64,000 nt of DNA from Streptomyces zhihengii (GCF_016919245.1 NZ_JAFEJA010000001.1:3643501-3707500), one strand, 5' to 3'. Positions 16,888-26,710 are shown, numbered from the stretch's first letter. Notes: generated by a model from the sequence alone, not told the origin. Program-made: numbers and translations.

Positions 16888-17519
16888 TGGCCGCCCCCAC
16901 CGGCGTCACCGTCCGACGGCTGACCGCCGAGGCCCTCCCCGTCGCAGCGGAGGGCCTCGGCGCCCTCCTCGCGGACGCCGTCGACGACGGGGCGTCCGTG
17001 GGGTTCCTCGCCCCTCTCGCCATCGACCGGGCGGCCGCCTACTGGTCCGGGCTGGCACCCGCCCTCGCCGACGGGACGGTCACGGTCTGGACCGCGCACG
17101 CCGACAACGGCGGCGGCAACGACGGCAAGCGGCACGCCGACGACGACGGAACCGGCACCGGCACCGGCACCGGCACCGGCACCGGCGGCCGTCTCATCGG
17201 CACGGTCCAGCTCCGCTCCGAGACGTCCCCCAACGGCACCCACCGCGCCGAGGTGGCCAAGTTGCTCGTGCACCGGGACGCCAGGGGCCGCGGCGTCGCC
17301 CGCTTGCTGCTGACCGCGGCCGAGGAGTGCGCACGCGACGCGGGCCGCACCCTGCTGCTGCTCGACACCCAGACGGGCAGCGCCGCCGAGTATCTGTACC
17401 GCTCCGCGGGCTGGACACCGGTCGGCACCGTCCCCGACTACGCCGCCGACCCGGCCGGGGTGCTGCGCCCGACGACGTTCTTCCACAAGACCCTCGGCGG
17501 CCCCGCCGGGTCGGACTGA
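16887..17519 (+). CDS. GNAT-family N-acetyltransferase
   Basis: Acetyl-CoA-dependent N-acetyltransferase of 210 residues. The core motif A is visible as LLVHRDARGRGVARLLLTAAEE (acetyl-CoA pyrophosphate loop RDARGRG), followed by LLLLDTQTGSAAEYLYRSAGW and the C-terminal PTTFFHKTL. Between strands 2 and 3 is an inserted, strongly polar Gly-Thr tract (about residues 87-100) coded by a six-fold hexanucleotide repeat. The ATG at 16887 shares a base with the SDR stop; a GTG at 16884 is possible. The partner SDR suggests one small pathway, substrate unknown. Confidence 0.9.
   Translation: MAAPTGVTVRRLTAEALPVAAEGLGALLADAVDDGASVGFLAPLAIDRAAAYWSGLAPALADGTVTVWTAHADNGGGNDGKRHADDDGTGTGTGTGTGTGGRLIGTVQLRSETSPNGTHRAEVAKLLVHRDARGRGVARLLLTAAEECARDAGRTLLLLDTQTGSAAEYLYRSAGWTPVGTVPDYAADPAGVLRPTTFFHKTLGGPAGSD
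17151..17186 (+). repeat. Hexanucleotide microsatellite in the GNAT gene
   Basis: Six perfect copies of ACCGGC are in frame and encode Thr-Gly dipeptides in a loop of the acetyltransferase. Copy-number change would keep the frame and only alter loop length. Confidence 0.9.
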
Positions 17520-17544
17520 CCGGCCGGGGAAGCCCTCGTACCCG

Positions 17545-17751
17545 GGGCTCGGTCCACACGAGAGCTCGACGTACGCAAGAGCTCGACCGCCGCACGAGCT
17601 CGGTCCACACAAGAACTCGACGTCCGCACGTGCTGAACCTCCGCACAGGCTCAGCCCACGCCACGCGAGCTCGACCGCCACACGGAATCGGTCCACACGA
17701 GAGCTCGGCGTCCGCACAGGCTCGGCGTCCGCACGGGCTCGGCGTACGCGA
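17545..17751. repeat. 17-bp degenerate tandem repeat, twelve copies
   Basis: The interval between the GNAT stop and the RtcB stop is almost entirely a 17-bp period array. Units include GGGCTCGGTCCACACGA, GAGCTCGACGTACGCAA, GAGCTCGACCGCCGCAC, GAACTCGACGTCCGCAC, GAGCTCGGCGTCCGCAC and AGGCTCGGCGTCCGCAC. Eleven units are exactly 17 bases and one has a 3-base insertion. A thirteenth half-matching unit runs into the last codons of the RtcB gene. Being out of phase with codons, it is not a coding repeat. Function unknown. Confidence 0.85.
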
Positions 17752-17755
17752 CGGC

Positions 17756-18949
17756 TCAGCCCTTCACGCACACCAGCTGCTTCAGCTTCGCGACCACCTC
17801 GACGAGGTCCCGCTGCTGGTCGATGACCCGCTCGATCGGCTTGTACGCGCCGGGGATCTCGTCCACCACGCCCGAGTCCTTACGGCACTCGACGCCACGC
17901 GTCTGCTCCTCCAGGTCCCTCGTCGTGAAGCGCCGCTTCGCCGCGTTCCGGCTCATCCGGCGGCCGGCACCGTGCGACGCGGAGTTGAAGGAGGCCGCGT
18001 TCCCGAGGCCCTTGACGATGTAGGAGCCGGTGCCCATGGACCCGGGGATGATGCCGAAGTCGCCGGAGCCGGCCCGGATGGCTCCCTTGCGGGTGACCAG
18101 CAGGTCCATGCCGTCGTACCGCTCCTCGGCCACGTAGTTGTGGTGGCAGGAGATCACCGGGTCGAAGGTGACCTTGGCCTTGCGGAACTCCTTCCGCACG
18201 ACCTCCTGGAACAGCCCCATCATCACGGCGCGGTTGTACTTCGCGTACTCCTGCGCCCAGAACAGGTCGTTGCGGTAGGCCGCCATCTGCGGTGTCTCGG
18301 AGACGAAGACGGCGAGGTCGCGGTCGACCAGGTCCTGGTTGTGCGGCAGCTTCTGCGCGATGCCGATGTGGTGCTCGGCCAGCTCCTTGCCGATGTTGCG
18401 CGAACCGGAGTGCAGCATCAGCCAGACGGCGCCCGTCTCGTCGAGGCAGAACTCGATGAAGTGGTTGCCGCTGCCCAGGGAGCCCATCTGCTGCATCGCC
18501 CGCTCGCGGCGGAACTTGACCGCGTCGGCGACATGGTCGAACCGGCTCCAGAAGTCGTCCCAGCCGCCGGTCGTCAGACCGAACACCCGGCCGGGGTCGA
18601 CCGCCTCGCGGTGCATCCCGCGGCCGACCGGGATCGCCTGCTCGATCCGGGAGCGCAGCCGTGACAGGTCGCCGGGCAGGTCGCCCGAGGTCAGCGACGT
18701 CTTGACGGCCGACATGCCGCAGCCGATGTCGACGCCGACCGCGGCGGGACAGACCGCCCCGTGCATCGCGATCACCGAACCGACAGTGGCGCCCTTGCCG
18801 TAGTGGACGTCCGGCATGACGGCGAGCCCCTTGATCCAGGGCAGCGTCGCCACGTTGCGGAGCTGCTGCATGGCGCCGTCCTCGACCGACGCGGGGTCGG
18901 TCCACATACGGATCGGTACCTTCGCACCCGGCATCTCTACATACGACAT
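17756..18949 (-). CDS. rtcB: RtcB-type RNA ligase
   Basis: GTP-dependent RNA 3'-5' ligase of 397 residues, joining 2',3'-cyclic phosphate or 3'-phosphate ends to 5'-OH ends. All signature blocks are present: PDVHYGKG (metal Asp47, His49), DIGCGM (Cys78), GSGNHFIE (Asn162, His163), HSGSRN, CHHN (about 269-271), GSMGTGSY and SHGAGR, whose His326 corresponds to the guanylylated His of characterised enzymes. ATG at 18949 with GAGGAG upstream. No RtcA cyclase or RtcR regulator lies next to it, so it may act in general RNA repair. The gene end merges into the 17-bp repeat array. Confidence 0.95.
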   Translation of the reverse strand: MSYVEMPGAKVPIRMWTDPASVEDGAMQQLRNVATLPWIKGLAVMPDVHYGKGATVGSVIAMHGAVCPAAVGVDIGCGMSAVKTSLTSGDLPGDLSRLRSRIEQAIPVGRGMHREAVDPGRVFGLTTGGWDDFWSRFDHVADAVKFRRERAMQQMGSLGSGNHFIEFCLDETGAVWLMLHSGSRNIGKELAEHHIGIAQKLPHNQDLVDRDLAVFVSETPQMAAYRNDLFWAQEYAKYNRAVMMGLFQEVVRKEFRKAKVTFDPVISCHHNYVAEERYDGMDLLVTRKGAIRAGSGDFGIIPGSMGTGSYIVKGLGNAASFNSASHGAGRRMSRNAAKRRFTTRDLEEQTRGVECRKDSGVVDEIPGAYKPIERVIDQQRDLVEVVAKLKQLVCVKG

Positions 18950-19120
18950 GACTCCTCGATTCCCCCGATGGCAGTGAAAACGCAAATACCCGGCAAATGA
19001 CCGCGAAAGGTTAGGCGGACCGGCATCCGGGGCGGCGTGTGCGATAGACATTGTGTCCAGCCGCCCTCTGCGGGCGACAACCGAATTTCCCGGGGACACC
19101 GGAGGAAAGGGGCCTGGCAC

Positions 19121-20011
19121 GTGCTTCGGAAGACATATGGTCCCGGCACGGCCGCGCTCCTCGCGGCGGTGCTGGGCGCCGGTGCCGCCGGCTGCACCGC
19201 CGACGGCGGCGGCGACGACCGCGCGGCCGATCCCAAGGCGGGCACGGCGCCCGTCCCGGCGGCGGCGCCCGGCAAGTACCGCACGCTGCTGGAGCCGTGC
19301 GGAGCCGTCGACAGCGCGGCGCTCAAGGACCTGCTGCCCGGCCTGGCGTCGCTCGCCCCGGAGCAGCAGCGGCAGGCGTTCCAGGGCACGCCCGCCGTCA
19401 CGTACAACACGGACCGCCGTGCGGCCTGCAGTTGGAAGGGCCAGGCGCCCGACGCGTCCCACCAGTTGCGCGTCGAGTTCGAGCGGGTGGTCTCCTACGA
19501 CCCGGCCGTCAGCGACGAGGACCGCGCGCAGGAGGTGTTCGCGAAGAAGCAGGCCTCGACCTCCGTGCCGGTGCAGCTCGAACCCGAGGAGCCGGAGGAG
19601 CCCGCCGGGGAGGAGCCCGGCGGTTCGCCGTCCGCGTCCCCCGGCACCGGCGCGACCGCGGGTGTGGGCACCCAGGCGGGACGGACCCCCGACGGATCCG
19701 AAGCCTCCGGGGAGCCCGGCCGGCCGGGCGGCTCCGCGACCGGCCCGTCGGCGAGCGCGTCCGGCGAGGGCCTGGAGCCCCGCGTGCTGACGAGCCTCGG
19801 CGACGCCGCCTTCATCGACGACGTGCTCGACACCACCCGCCCCACGGCCCAGCGCCGCGACGTGAGCGTGGTGTTCCGCACATCCAACGTGATCGTGACC
19901 ATCGTCTACGCGGAGCAGCCCGCCCCCGCGGCAGAGGTGCCGGACAGCAAGGAACTGCAGGAAAAGACCCAGAGCGTGGCCCGCCGGCTGGCGGAGCTCT
20001 TCGACGAGTAG
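19121..20011 (+). CDS. DUF3558-like lipoprotein
   Basis: Exported lipoprotein of about 296 residues. The signal has a lipobox ending GAGAAGC (Cys about residue 24). The mature part starts in an acidic linker, then RTLLEPCGAVDSAALKDLLPG and a CSWKG motif, which fit the DUF3558 pattern of paired Cys. The middle (about 155-225) is a long Glu/Pro/Gly/Ser-rich spacer, followed by a final conserved domain (VLTSLGDAAFIDDVL, then VSVVFRTSNVIVTIVY). The GTG at 19121 is chosen for GGAGGAAAGG ten bases upstream. It is followed in the same direction by a paralogue. Confidence 0.85.
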   Translation: MLRKTYGPGTAALLAAVLGAGAAGCTADGGGDDRAADPKAGTAPVPAAAPGKYRTLLEPCGAVDSAALKDLLPGLASLAPEQQRQAFQGTPAVTYNTDRRAACSWKGQAPDASHQLRVEFERVVSYDPAVSDEDRAQEVFAKKQASTSVPVQLEPEEPEEPAGEEPGGSPSASPGTGATAGVGTQAGRTPDGSEASGEPGRPGGSATGPSASASGEGLEPRVLTSLGDAAFIDDVLDTTRPTAQRRDVSVVFRTSNVIVTIVYAEQPAPAAEVPDSKELQEKTQSVARRLAELFDE

Positions 20012-20110
20012 AGCGTCCCGCCGCCCCGCGCCGGCTTCCGCGACCCGGCCCGCGCCCGGGCCCGGCCGCGTACCGTGGCCTGGCCGACCGTACGACCGAG
20101 TGAAGGAACC

Positions 20111-20824
20111 ATGCACCGTTCAGCCCCGCGACTCACCCGCATACTCGCCTGCGCAGCCGTCCCGGTGATGCTCGTCGTCGCCGGCTGTTCCTCGGACTCG
20201 GGTTCCGACGGCGCGCCCAAGGCCTCCGCCTCCCCGACCCCCGAGGCGAAGAAGTCGCCGGAGGTCGCTCCGGCGAAGTTCACCCGGCTCCCCGACCCGT
20301 GCTCGGTCATGGCGGCCAAGACGGTCGAGGACCTGGTCCCCGGGGTGAAGTCGAAGGGCGGCACGGCCGGCAAGTCGTCCGACGCCGCCAGCCGCGGAAG
20401 CTGCTCGTGGAACGGCCTCGACGACAACGGCGTGAAGGGCTCGCAGTACCGCTGGCTCGACGTCTCCCTCCTGCGCTACGACTCCGACACCTCGCTCGCC
20501 GTCAGCGGCGACCAGCGCGCCCAGCAGAGCTACGCCAAGGAGATCGACAAGGCGAAGGCGACCGAGGGCGCCAAGAACGTGAAGACCGCCGCCGCACCCG
20601 GGATCGGCAGCGAGGCGACCACGGTCAACTACACCCTCAACAAGACCGACGAGGACTTCGTCTACGCCACGATCGTCGCCCGCACGGCGAACGGCGTGGT
20701 GACCCTGACCTACAACGGCACGGGCTACGCGGGGGCGAAGAACCCGTCGTCCGCGGAGCTCACCAAGGCCGCGCTGAAGGCGGCCAAGGAAGCGGTGGCC
20801 TCCGTCGAGGCCGCCAACAAGTAG
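20111..20824 (+). CDS. DUF3558 lipoprotein
   Basis: Lipoprotein of 237 residues with lipobox VVAGCSS (Cys about 27), a short Ser/Pro/Lys linker and a DUF3558 domain: TRLPDPCSVMAAKTVEDLVPG, then GSCSWNG with the two Cys expected to pair, then IGSEATTVNY and VTLTYNGTGY. It is a shorter paralogue of the preceding gene, without the central spacer, so the pair probably arose by duplication. ATG at 20111 with GAAGGA upstream. The family function is unknown; location on the outer membrane face is inferred from the lipobox. Confidence 0.9.
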   Translation: MHRSAPRLTRILACAAVPVMLVVAGCSSDSGSDGAPKASASPTPEAKKSPEVAPAKFTRLPDPCSVMAAKTVEDLVPGVKSKGGTAGKSSDAASRGSCSWNGLDDNGVKGSQYRWLDVSLLRYDSDTSLAVSGDQRAQQSYAKEIDKAKATEGAKNVKTAAAPGIGSEATTVNYTLNKTDEDFVYATIVARTANGVVTLTYNGTGYAGAKNPSSAELTKAALKAAKEAVASVEAANK

Positions 20825-20922
20825 GCGGCACAGGGGGCTTCCGCCCGAGGGCGGAGGAACGGGGTCCGCCGGCATGTGCCAGGCTGTGCCCCGCACAAGA
20901 GGGAGAAGGGGAGGGGAACGCG

Positions 20923-22689
20923 GTGGCCGCGATGCAGCTGACACGTACACACCGAATACTCATCGGTGTCGTCGTCGCCGGAGCGCTGGTCATCGCCGCG
21001 ATCGGCTTCGCGGGCTCCTACGCGGCCGTGCGCGAGCTGGCCGAGCGCAAGGGCTTCGGCGACTTCTCGCTCGTCTTCCCCATCGGCATCGACGCCGGCA
21101 TCTGCGTCCTGCTCGCGCTGGACCTGCTGCTGACCTGGATGCGGATCCCGTTCCCGCTGCTGCGCCAGACGGCGTGGCTGCTGACCGCGGCGACGATCGC
21201 GTTCAACGGCGCGGCCGCCTGGCCCGACCCGCTCGGCGTCGGCATGCACGCGGTCATCCCGGTGCTGTTCGTCGTCGCCGTCGAGGCCGCCCGGCACGCC
21301 GTGGGCCGGATCGCGGACATCACGGCCGACAAGCACATGGAGGGCGTGCGCCTCACCCGCTGGCTGCTCTCGCCGGTGCCGACGTTCAAGCTGTGGCGCC
21401 GGATGAAGCTGTGGGAGCTGCGCAGCTACGAGCAGGTCATCAAGCTGGAGCAGGACCGGCTGATCTACCAGGCGCGTCTCCAGGCACGGTTCGGCCGGTC
21501 CTGGCGGCGCAAGGCCCCGGTGGAGTCGCTGATGCCGCTGCGCCTCGCGAAGTACGGCGTGCCGCTCGCGGAGACCGCGCCCGCCGGGCTGGCCGCCGCC
21601 GGCATCGACCCGGTGCTGCTGCCGCCGGCCCCGCAGCCGGCGGCCGTGGCGCCCGCCGCGGACGCCCGATCGCTGCGGGAGCGGCTGTCGCAGCGTGAAC
21701 TGCCGAGCGCCGACACCGCCTCCGGCGCCCGGCCCGCGCACCCGGCCCCGGACACCGACGCCACCACCCGCGTCACCAGCGACGCCACCGGCACCCCGGC
21801 CGCCGTGCCGACCGGTCCCGCAGAGCAGGCCGAGCACGCCGGTTCCGCACAGCCGCAGGAGGGCCCGGGCACCCACGGGAGCCCGTGGTTCCATGCGCAG
21901 CACCTCCCGCAGGAGGCGCAGGCGAACGCCCCCGGGCAGGGCCACGACCCCGCCCGTGCAGAGGCGTTCGAGCCCGTGCCCGTGCCGGTCCCCGCGGGCC
22001 CCGGCCGCACCCGCCCGCTCGGCCCCGGCCCCGACGGCCAGGTCTTCGACGGCCAGGTCTTCGAGGGCCCTCAGCAGCAGGCCGCCGGACAGCAGCCCGC
22101 CCCCGGCCCGTACGCGGACGACAGGTACCCGCAGCGCCCGTACGCGCCCGGCCCCTACGCCGGTCCGCAGCAGCAGGCGGACGGCCGGCCCTACCCCGAG
22201 GACCGGCACCGCCCCGACGACCGGCAGTACCCCGCACAGCAGTACGTGGACGGACAGCAGTACCCCGAGGGACAGCACGACGCGCAGGGCCGGCCCGGGC
22301 AGCAGTTCCCCGACGGCCGGCAGGCACCGTTCCCGTCGCAGGCCCCGTTCCCCTCGCAGGAACGTCGCCCGGAGCCGCGCTACTCCGGCCGCGGCCCGGT
22401 CGAGCCCATGGCGGCGGACGGCCCCGAGGCGGACCTTCCGGCAGGCCGCGAGCCGGGCCCCGACACGGACTTCGCCGCCGAGGACAAGGAGTTCGCGGAG
22501 GCCGCGTACCCGGTCTTCGTGGCGTACGTGGACGAGCACCGGGACTACCCGAAGGCCGACCACCTGGACATACTGCTCAACGACCGCCACGGTGTGCACC
22601 ACCCGCGGAGCACGGCGCTGCTCAAGCGGCTGCTCCCCGAGTTCCGCCAGCGCCTCCAGGCGGACCTCGAGGCCGAGCACATCGCCTGA
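20923..22689 (+). CDS. DUF2637 membrane protein with disordered tail
   Basis: Integral membrane protein of about 588 residues. The N-terminal ~130 residues contain four hydrophobic helices (LIGVVVAGALVIAAIGFAGS; FPIGIDAGICVLLALDLLLT; TAWLLTAATIAFNGAA; VIPVLFVVAVEAARHAVG) and match DUF2637, shared with SpdB2-type plasmid spread proteins. A basic cytoplasmic stretch follows, then about 300 residues rich in Pro, Gln, Tyr and Gly, then a conserved C-terminal helix pair (FAEAAYPVFVAYVDEHRDYP and RHGVHHPRSTALLKRLLPEF) resembling a small DNA-binding or adaptor domain. GTG at 20923 with GAGGGG upstream. A chromosomal role is unknown; it may descend from a conjugative element. Confidence 0.85.
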   Translation: MAAMQLTRTHRILIGVVVAGALVIAAIGFAGSYAAVRELAERKGFGDFSLVFPIGIDAGICVLLALDLLLTWMRIPFPLLRQTAWLLTAATIAFNGAAAWPDPLGVGMHAVIPVLFVVAVEAARHAVGRIADITADKHMEGVRLTRWLLSPVPTFKLWRRMKLWELRSYEQVIKLEQDRLIYQARLQARFGRSWRRKAPVESLMPLRLAKYGVPLAETAPAGLAAAGIDPVLLPPAPQPAAVAPAADARSLRERLSQRELPSADTASGARPAHPAPDTDATTRVTSDATGTPAAVPTGPAEQAEHAGSAQPQEGPGTHGSPWFHAQHLPQEAQANAPGQGHDPARAEAFEPVPVPVPAGPGRTRPLGPGPDGQVFDGQVFEGPQQQAAGQQPAPGPYADDRYPQRPYAPGPYAGPQQQADGRPYPEDRHRPDDRQYPAQQYVDGQQYPEGQHDAQGRPGQQFPDGRQAPFPSQAPFPSQERRPEPRYSGRGPVEPMAADGPEADLPAGREPGPDTDFAAEDKEFAEAAYPVFVAYVDEHRDYPKADHLDILLNDRHGVHHPRSTALLKRLLPEFRQRLQADLEAEHIA

Positions 22690-22720
22690 CGCGTCCCGGC
22701 CCCGCGGAGACCGTCGCTCA

Positions 22721-22830
22721 CGCCTCCGACGGCCCGTGCCACCTCCGAGCCGTGACGCCTCCGACGACCCGTGCCACCTCCGAGCCGCGACGCCTCCGAT
22801 CCGTGCCGCCTCCGACCACGGCGAACCGCG
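22721..22830. repeat. 35-bp tandem repeat
   Basis: A unit beginning CGCCTCCGACGGCCCGTGCC starts at 22721 and repeats at 22756 and, partly, at 22791 (35-bp period). It is followed by a doubled 14-base block CGGCGAACCGCGCA and, near 22938-22975, by short repeats of CGGAATCG/CCGAATCG. It fills the gap between the DUF2637 gene and lysS; I see no gene in it. Confidence 0.75.
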
Positions 22831-22982
22831 CACGGCGAACCGCGCACCGGCCGCAGGTGCGCTCACGCCGGAGGGCCCCCACCCCTGCGGGATGAGAGCC
22901 CTCCGGTCCGAGTGAAGCCGGCGCGAGCCGGCGCGATCGGAATCGACCGGAATCGCCCCGAATCGCCCCGACGCTAACCGGG

Positions 22983-24701
22983 TCAGGAACCGAGCAGCTT
23001 GCGCACCCGGTCCGCGCCCACCGCCAGCAGCAGCGTCGGCAGCCTCGGCCCGGTCTCCCTGCTGACGAGCAGCCGGTAGAGCAGGGCGAAGAACGCCCGC
23101 TGCGCGACCTTGAGCTCCGGCGTCGGCTTCGCGTCCGGTTCGAGACCGGCCATCACCTTCGGCACGCCGTAGACGAGCGTGGTCAGGCCGTCGAGGGACC
23201 AGTGGGTGTCCAGGCCCTCCAGCAGCAGCCGCAGCGATTCGCGGCCCTCGTCGTCGAGGGAGCCCAGCAGCTCGGCGTCCGGCTCGGCGCGCACCACCGT
23301 GCGGGCCTCGGCCGGGACCTGGGTGGAGATCCAGTTCTCGGCGCGGTCCAGGCGCGGGCGGACCTCGTCGAGCGCGGTGACCGGGTGCTCCGGGTCGAGC
23401 TCGGTGAGGATGCGCAGCGTCTGGTCCTCGTGGCCGCCGGTGATGTCGGCGACCGAGGCGAGCGTGCGGTACGGCAGCGGGCGCGGGGTGCGGGCCAGCT
23501 CGCCGGCGGCCGTGCGGGCGGCACGGGAGTGGGCGGCGGCGTCGGCGGGCAGCACGGTGCCGTCCGCGACCTTGCCCTCCAGCTTGTCCCACTCGTCGTA
23601 CAGCCGCTGGATCTCCTGGTCGAAGGCGATCTTGAAGGACTGGTTCGGCCGGCGGCGGGCGTACAGCCAGCGCAGCAGCTGCGGCTCCATGATCCGCAGC
23701 GCGTCCGCCGGGGTCGGCACACCGCCGCGCGAGGACGACATCTTGGCCATGCCGGAGATGCCGACGAAGGCGTACATCGGGCCGATCGGCTGCTCGCCGC
23801 CGAAGATGCCGACGATCTGCCCGCCGACCTGGAACGACGAGCCGGGCGACGAGTGGTCGACACCGGACGGCTCGAAGATCACGCCCTCGTAGGCCCAGCG
23901 CATGGGCCAGTCGACCTTCCAGACCAGCTTGCCGCGGTTGAACTCGCTCAGCCGGACGGTCTCCGAGAAGTCGCACGCGGTGCAGCGGTAGGCGAGCTCG
24001 GTGGTCTCGTCGTCGTAGGCGGTGACGGTCGTCAGGTCCTTGTCGCACGCGCCGCAGTACGGCTTGTACGGGAAGTACCCGGCGGACGTCGCGCCGTCGT
24101 CCTCGGCCGCCGCGCCGGAGCCCTCGGCCGCCTCCAGCTCCGCCTCGTCGACGGGCTTCTGCCCCTTCTTCGGCGGGGCCTTCTTCGTCCGGTACTGGGC
24201 GAGGATCGCGTCGATGTCGCCGCGGTGCCTCATCGCGTGCAGGATCTGCTCGCGGTAGACGCCCGCGGTGTACTGCTCGGTCTGGCTGATCGGGTCGTAC
24301 TCGACGCCCAGCTCCGCCAGCGACTCGGTCATCGCCGCCTTGAAGTGCTCGGCCCAGTTCGCGTGGGGGGAGCCCTTCGGCGCGGGCACCGAGGTCAGCG
24401 GCCTGCCGATGTGCTCGGCCCAGGAGTCGTCGACGCCGTCGACGCCGTTCGGCACCTTGCGGTAGCGGTCGTAGTCGTCCCAGGAGATCAGGTGGCGGAC
24501 CTCGTGGCCCCGGCGGCGGATCTCGTCGGCGACCAGGTGCGGGGTCATGACCTCGCGGAGGTTGCCGAGGTGGATCGGACCGGAGGGCGAGAGCCCGGAC
24601 GCGACGACGACCGGTTTGCCAGGCGCACGTCGCTCCGACTCGGCGATGACCTCGTCCGCGAAACGGGAGACCCAGTCGGTCTCGGTGCTGCTCTGAGCCA
24701 C
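22983..24701 (-). CDS. lysS: Lysyl-tRNA synthetase, class I
   Basis: Charges tRNA-Lys. At 572 residues with HLGN (44-47, the HIGH equivalent) and KMSSS (320-324) on a Rossmann fold, this is the archaeal-type class I enzyme and not the usual class II bacterial one. A zinc ribbon is visible (CGAC near 216, CTAC near 240), with a charged Lys/Glu insertion around 172-205. GTG at 24701 is favoured because GAAGGA lies ten bases upstream; a GTG at 24710 is too close to it. Streptomycetes often carry a class II LysRS elsewhere, not visible here. Divergent from argS across 163 bp. Confidence 0.95.
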   Translation of the reverse strand: MAQSSTETDWVSRFADEVIAESERRAPGKPVVVASGLSPSGPIHLGNLREVMTPHLVADEIRRRGHEVRHLISWDDYDRYRKVPNGVDGVDDSWAEHIGRPLTSVPAPKGSPHANWAEHFKAAMTESLAELGVEYDPISQTEQYTAGVYREQILHAMRHRGDIDAILAQYRTKKAPPKKGQKPVDEAELEAAEGSGAAAEDDGATSAGYFPYKPYCGACDKDLTTVTAYDDETTELAYRCTACDFSETVRLSEFNRGKLVWKVDWPMRWAYEGVIFEPSGVDHSSPGSSFQVGGQIVGIFGGEQPIGPMYAFVGISGMAKMSSSRGGVPTPADALRIMEPQLLRWLYARRRPNQSFKIAFDQEIQRLYDEWDKLEGKVADGTVLPADAAAHSRAARTAAGELARTPRPLPYRTLASVADITGGHEDQTLRILTELDPEHPVTALDEVRPRLDRAENWISTQVPAEARTVVRAEPDAELLGSLDDEGRESLRLLLEGLDTHWSLDGLTTLVYGVPKVMAGLEPDAKPTPELKVAQRAFFALLYRLLVSRETGPRLPTLLLAVGADRVRKLLGS

Positions 24702-24864
24702 GGTCGGCACGTCCTTCTGTCTCGGAACTGACGCGGCCCATTCTCCCAGACGCGACGGCACGCCCCGGGGCAGCCCGCCGCTCGGGGAAACGGCTTGCTC
24801 CCCCGTGGGATACTTGACCGTCGCACCATTCGGCGACTCCCCATCCCAACCGGAACGGAAGCTC

Positions 24865-26643
24865 ATGGCCTCGGTCCCTTCCCTCGCCTCGAACGTGCAG
24901 CAGCGCCTCGCGGACGCCCTGACGGCAGCACTGCCGGAAGCAGGCTCCGCCGACCCGCTGCTGCGACGTAGCGACCGGGCCGACTTCCAGGCCAACGGGA
25001 TCCTCGCGCTCGCGAAGAAGCTCAAGGGGAACCCGCGCGAGCTGGCCGGCCAGGTCGTCGACGCGATCGGCGCGAACGACCTCCTGAAGGAGATCGAGGT
25101 CTCCGGCCCCGGCTTCCTCAACATCACGGTCACCGACCGGGCCATCACCGAGACCCTCGCCGCCCGCGCCGCGGACGCCCGCCTCGGTGTGCCGCTCGCC
25201 GCCGAGCCCGGCACCACGGTGATCGACTACGCGCAGCCGAACGTGGCCAAGGAGATGCACGTCGGCCATCTGCGGTCCGCCGTCATCGGTGACGCGATGG
25301 TGCAGATCCTGGAGTTCGCGGGCGAGCAGGTGGTGCGCCGGCACCACATCGGCGACTGGGGCACCCAGTTCGGCATGCTCATCCAGTACCTGATCGAGCA
25401 CCCCCACGAGCTGGACCACAAGAGCGACGAGGCGGCTGCGGAGGTCTCCGGCGAGGAGGCCATGTCCAACCTCAACCGGCTCTACAAGGCCTCCCGGGCG
25501 CTCTTCGACTCCGACGAGGAGTTCAAGGCCCGCGCCCGTGACCGGGTGGTGGCCCTCCAGGCCGGCGAGGAGCAGACCCTCGCGCTGTGGCAGCGGTTCG
25601 TCGACGAGTCGAAGATCTACTTCTACTCGGTCTTCGAGAAGCTCGACATGGAGGTCCGCGACCCCGACATCGTCGGCGAGTCCGGCTACAACGACATGCT
25701 CGACGAGACCTGCCGCCTGCTGGAGGAGTCGGGCGTCGCCGTCCGCTCCGAGGGCGCGCTGTGCGTCTTCTTCGACGACGTGAAGGGCCCCGACGGCAAC
25801 CCGGTCCCGCTCATCGTCAGGAAGTCCAACGGCGGCTACGGCTACGCGGCCACCGACCTGTCCGCCATCCGCGACCGGGTGCAGAACCTCGGCGCCTCCA
25901 CCCTGCTGTACGTGGTGGACGCCCGGCAGTCGCTTCACTTCAAGATGGTCTTCGAGACCGCCCGGCGGGCCGGCTGGCTGAACGACAAGGTCAAGGCCCA
26001 CCAGCTCGCCTTCGGCACGGTCCTCGGCAAGGACGGCAAGCCGTTCAAGACCCGTGAGGGCGAGACGGTCCGGCTGGTCGACCTGCTCGACGAGGCGATC
26101 GACCGGGCGACGGCCGTGGTCGCGGAGAAGGCCGGGAAGGTCGGCCTGAGCGAGCAGGAGATCGCCGAGAACGGCCGGTACGTGGGCATCGGCGCGGTCA
26201 AGTACGCCGACCTGTCGACGTCCGCGGTGCGCGACTACAAGTTCGACCTGGACCAGATGGTCTCGCTCAACGGCGACACCTCGGTCTACCTCCAGTACGC
26301 GTACGCCCGTATCCAGTCGATCAAGCGGAGGGCCGGCGAGCGCCGGCCGGCCGCCCACCCCGAGCTCGGGCTGGCCCCGGCGGAGCGGGCGCTGGGCCTG
26401 CACCTGGACCAGTTCGGCGAGGTGCTCGGCGAGGTCGCCACGTCGTACGAGCCGCACAAGCTGGCCGCGTACCTCTACCAGCTCGCGTCGCACCTGACGA
26501 CGTTCTACGACCAGTGCCACGTGCTGAGCGACGACAACGCGCCCGAGGTCGTGGAGAACCGGCTCTTCCTCGTCGACCTGACCGGCCGCACCCTGCACCA
26601 GGGCATGGCGCTGCTCGGCATCCGTACGCCCGAGCGGCTCTGA
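24865..26643 (+). CDS. argS: Arginyl-tRNA synthetase
   Basis: Class I aminoacyl-tRNA synthetase of 592 residues that charges tRNA-Arg. It shows the N-terminal Add-1 domain (1-~105), the HIGH motif [12 protein letters not shown] at 132-143, a catalytic core ending in [20 protein letters not shown], and the DALR anticodon-binding domain (about 480-592, [16 protein letters not shown]). No canonical KMSKS is seen, as is common in ArgRS. ATG at 24865 with GGAACGGAAG upstream. Ends at a strong bidirectional hairpin. Confidence 0.97.
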   Translation: MASVPSLASNVQQRLADALTAALPEAGSADPLLRRSDRADFQANGILALAKKLKGNPRELAGQVVDAIGANDLLKEIEVSGPGFLNITVTDRAITETLAARAADARLGVPLAAEPGTTVIDYAQPNVAKEMHVGHLRSAVIGDAMVQILEFAGEQVVRRHHIGDWGTQFGMLIQYLIEHPHELDHKSDEAAAEVSGEEAMSNLNRLYKASRALFDSDEEFKARARDRVVALQAGEEQTLALWQRFVDESKIYFYSVFEKLDMEVRDPDIVGESGYNDMLDETCRLLEESGVAVRSEGALCVFFDDVKGPDGNPVPLIVRKSNGGYGYAATDLSAIRDRVQNLGASTLLYVVDARQSLHFKMVFETARRAGWLNDKVKAHQLAFGTVLGKDGKPFKTREGETVRLVDLLDEAIDRATAVVAEKAGKVGLSEQEIAENGRYVGIGAVKYADLSTSAVRDYKFDLDQMVSLNGDTSVYLQYAYARIQSIKRRAGERRPAAHPELGLAPAERALGLHLDQFGEVLGEVATSYEPHKLAAYLYQLASHLTTFYDQCHVLSDDNAPEVVENRLFLVDLTGRTLHQGMALLGIRTPERL

Positions 26644-26658
26644 CACCCGCACCGACGC

Positions 26659-26710
26659 GCGAAGGGCGCGGCCCGGACCCCTCACCGGGGGTCCGGGCCG
26701 CGCCCTTCGC
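26659..26710. terminator. Bidirectional terminator, 23-bp perfect stem
   Basis: Arms 26659-26681 and 26688-26710 are perfect complements of 23 bases around a 6-base loop (TCACCG). The structure lies 15 bases after the argS stop and 18 bases from the stop of the opposing XRE gene, so it should end both transcripts. Confidence 0.9.

Noticed and set aside
17545..17751. CRISPR array
   Set aside because: Units are contiguous 17-mers with no unique spacers, and no cas genes are present.
20725..26685. A 1986-codon open frame on the minus strand opposite argS and other genes
   Set aside because: It lies antisense to well-supported genes and its translation is compositional noise without motifs.
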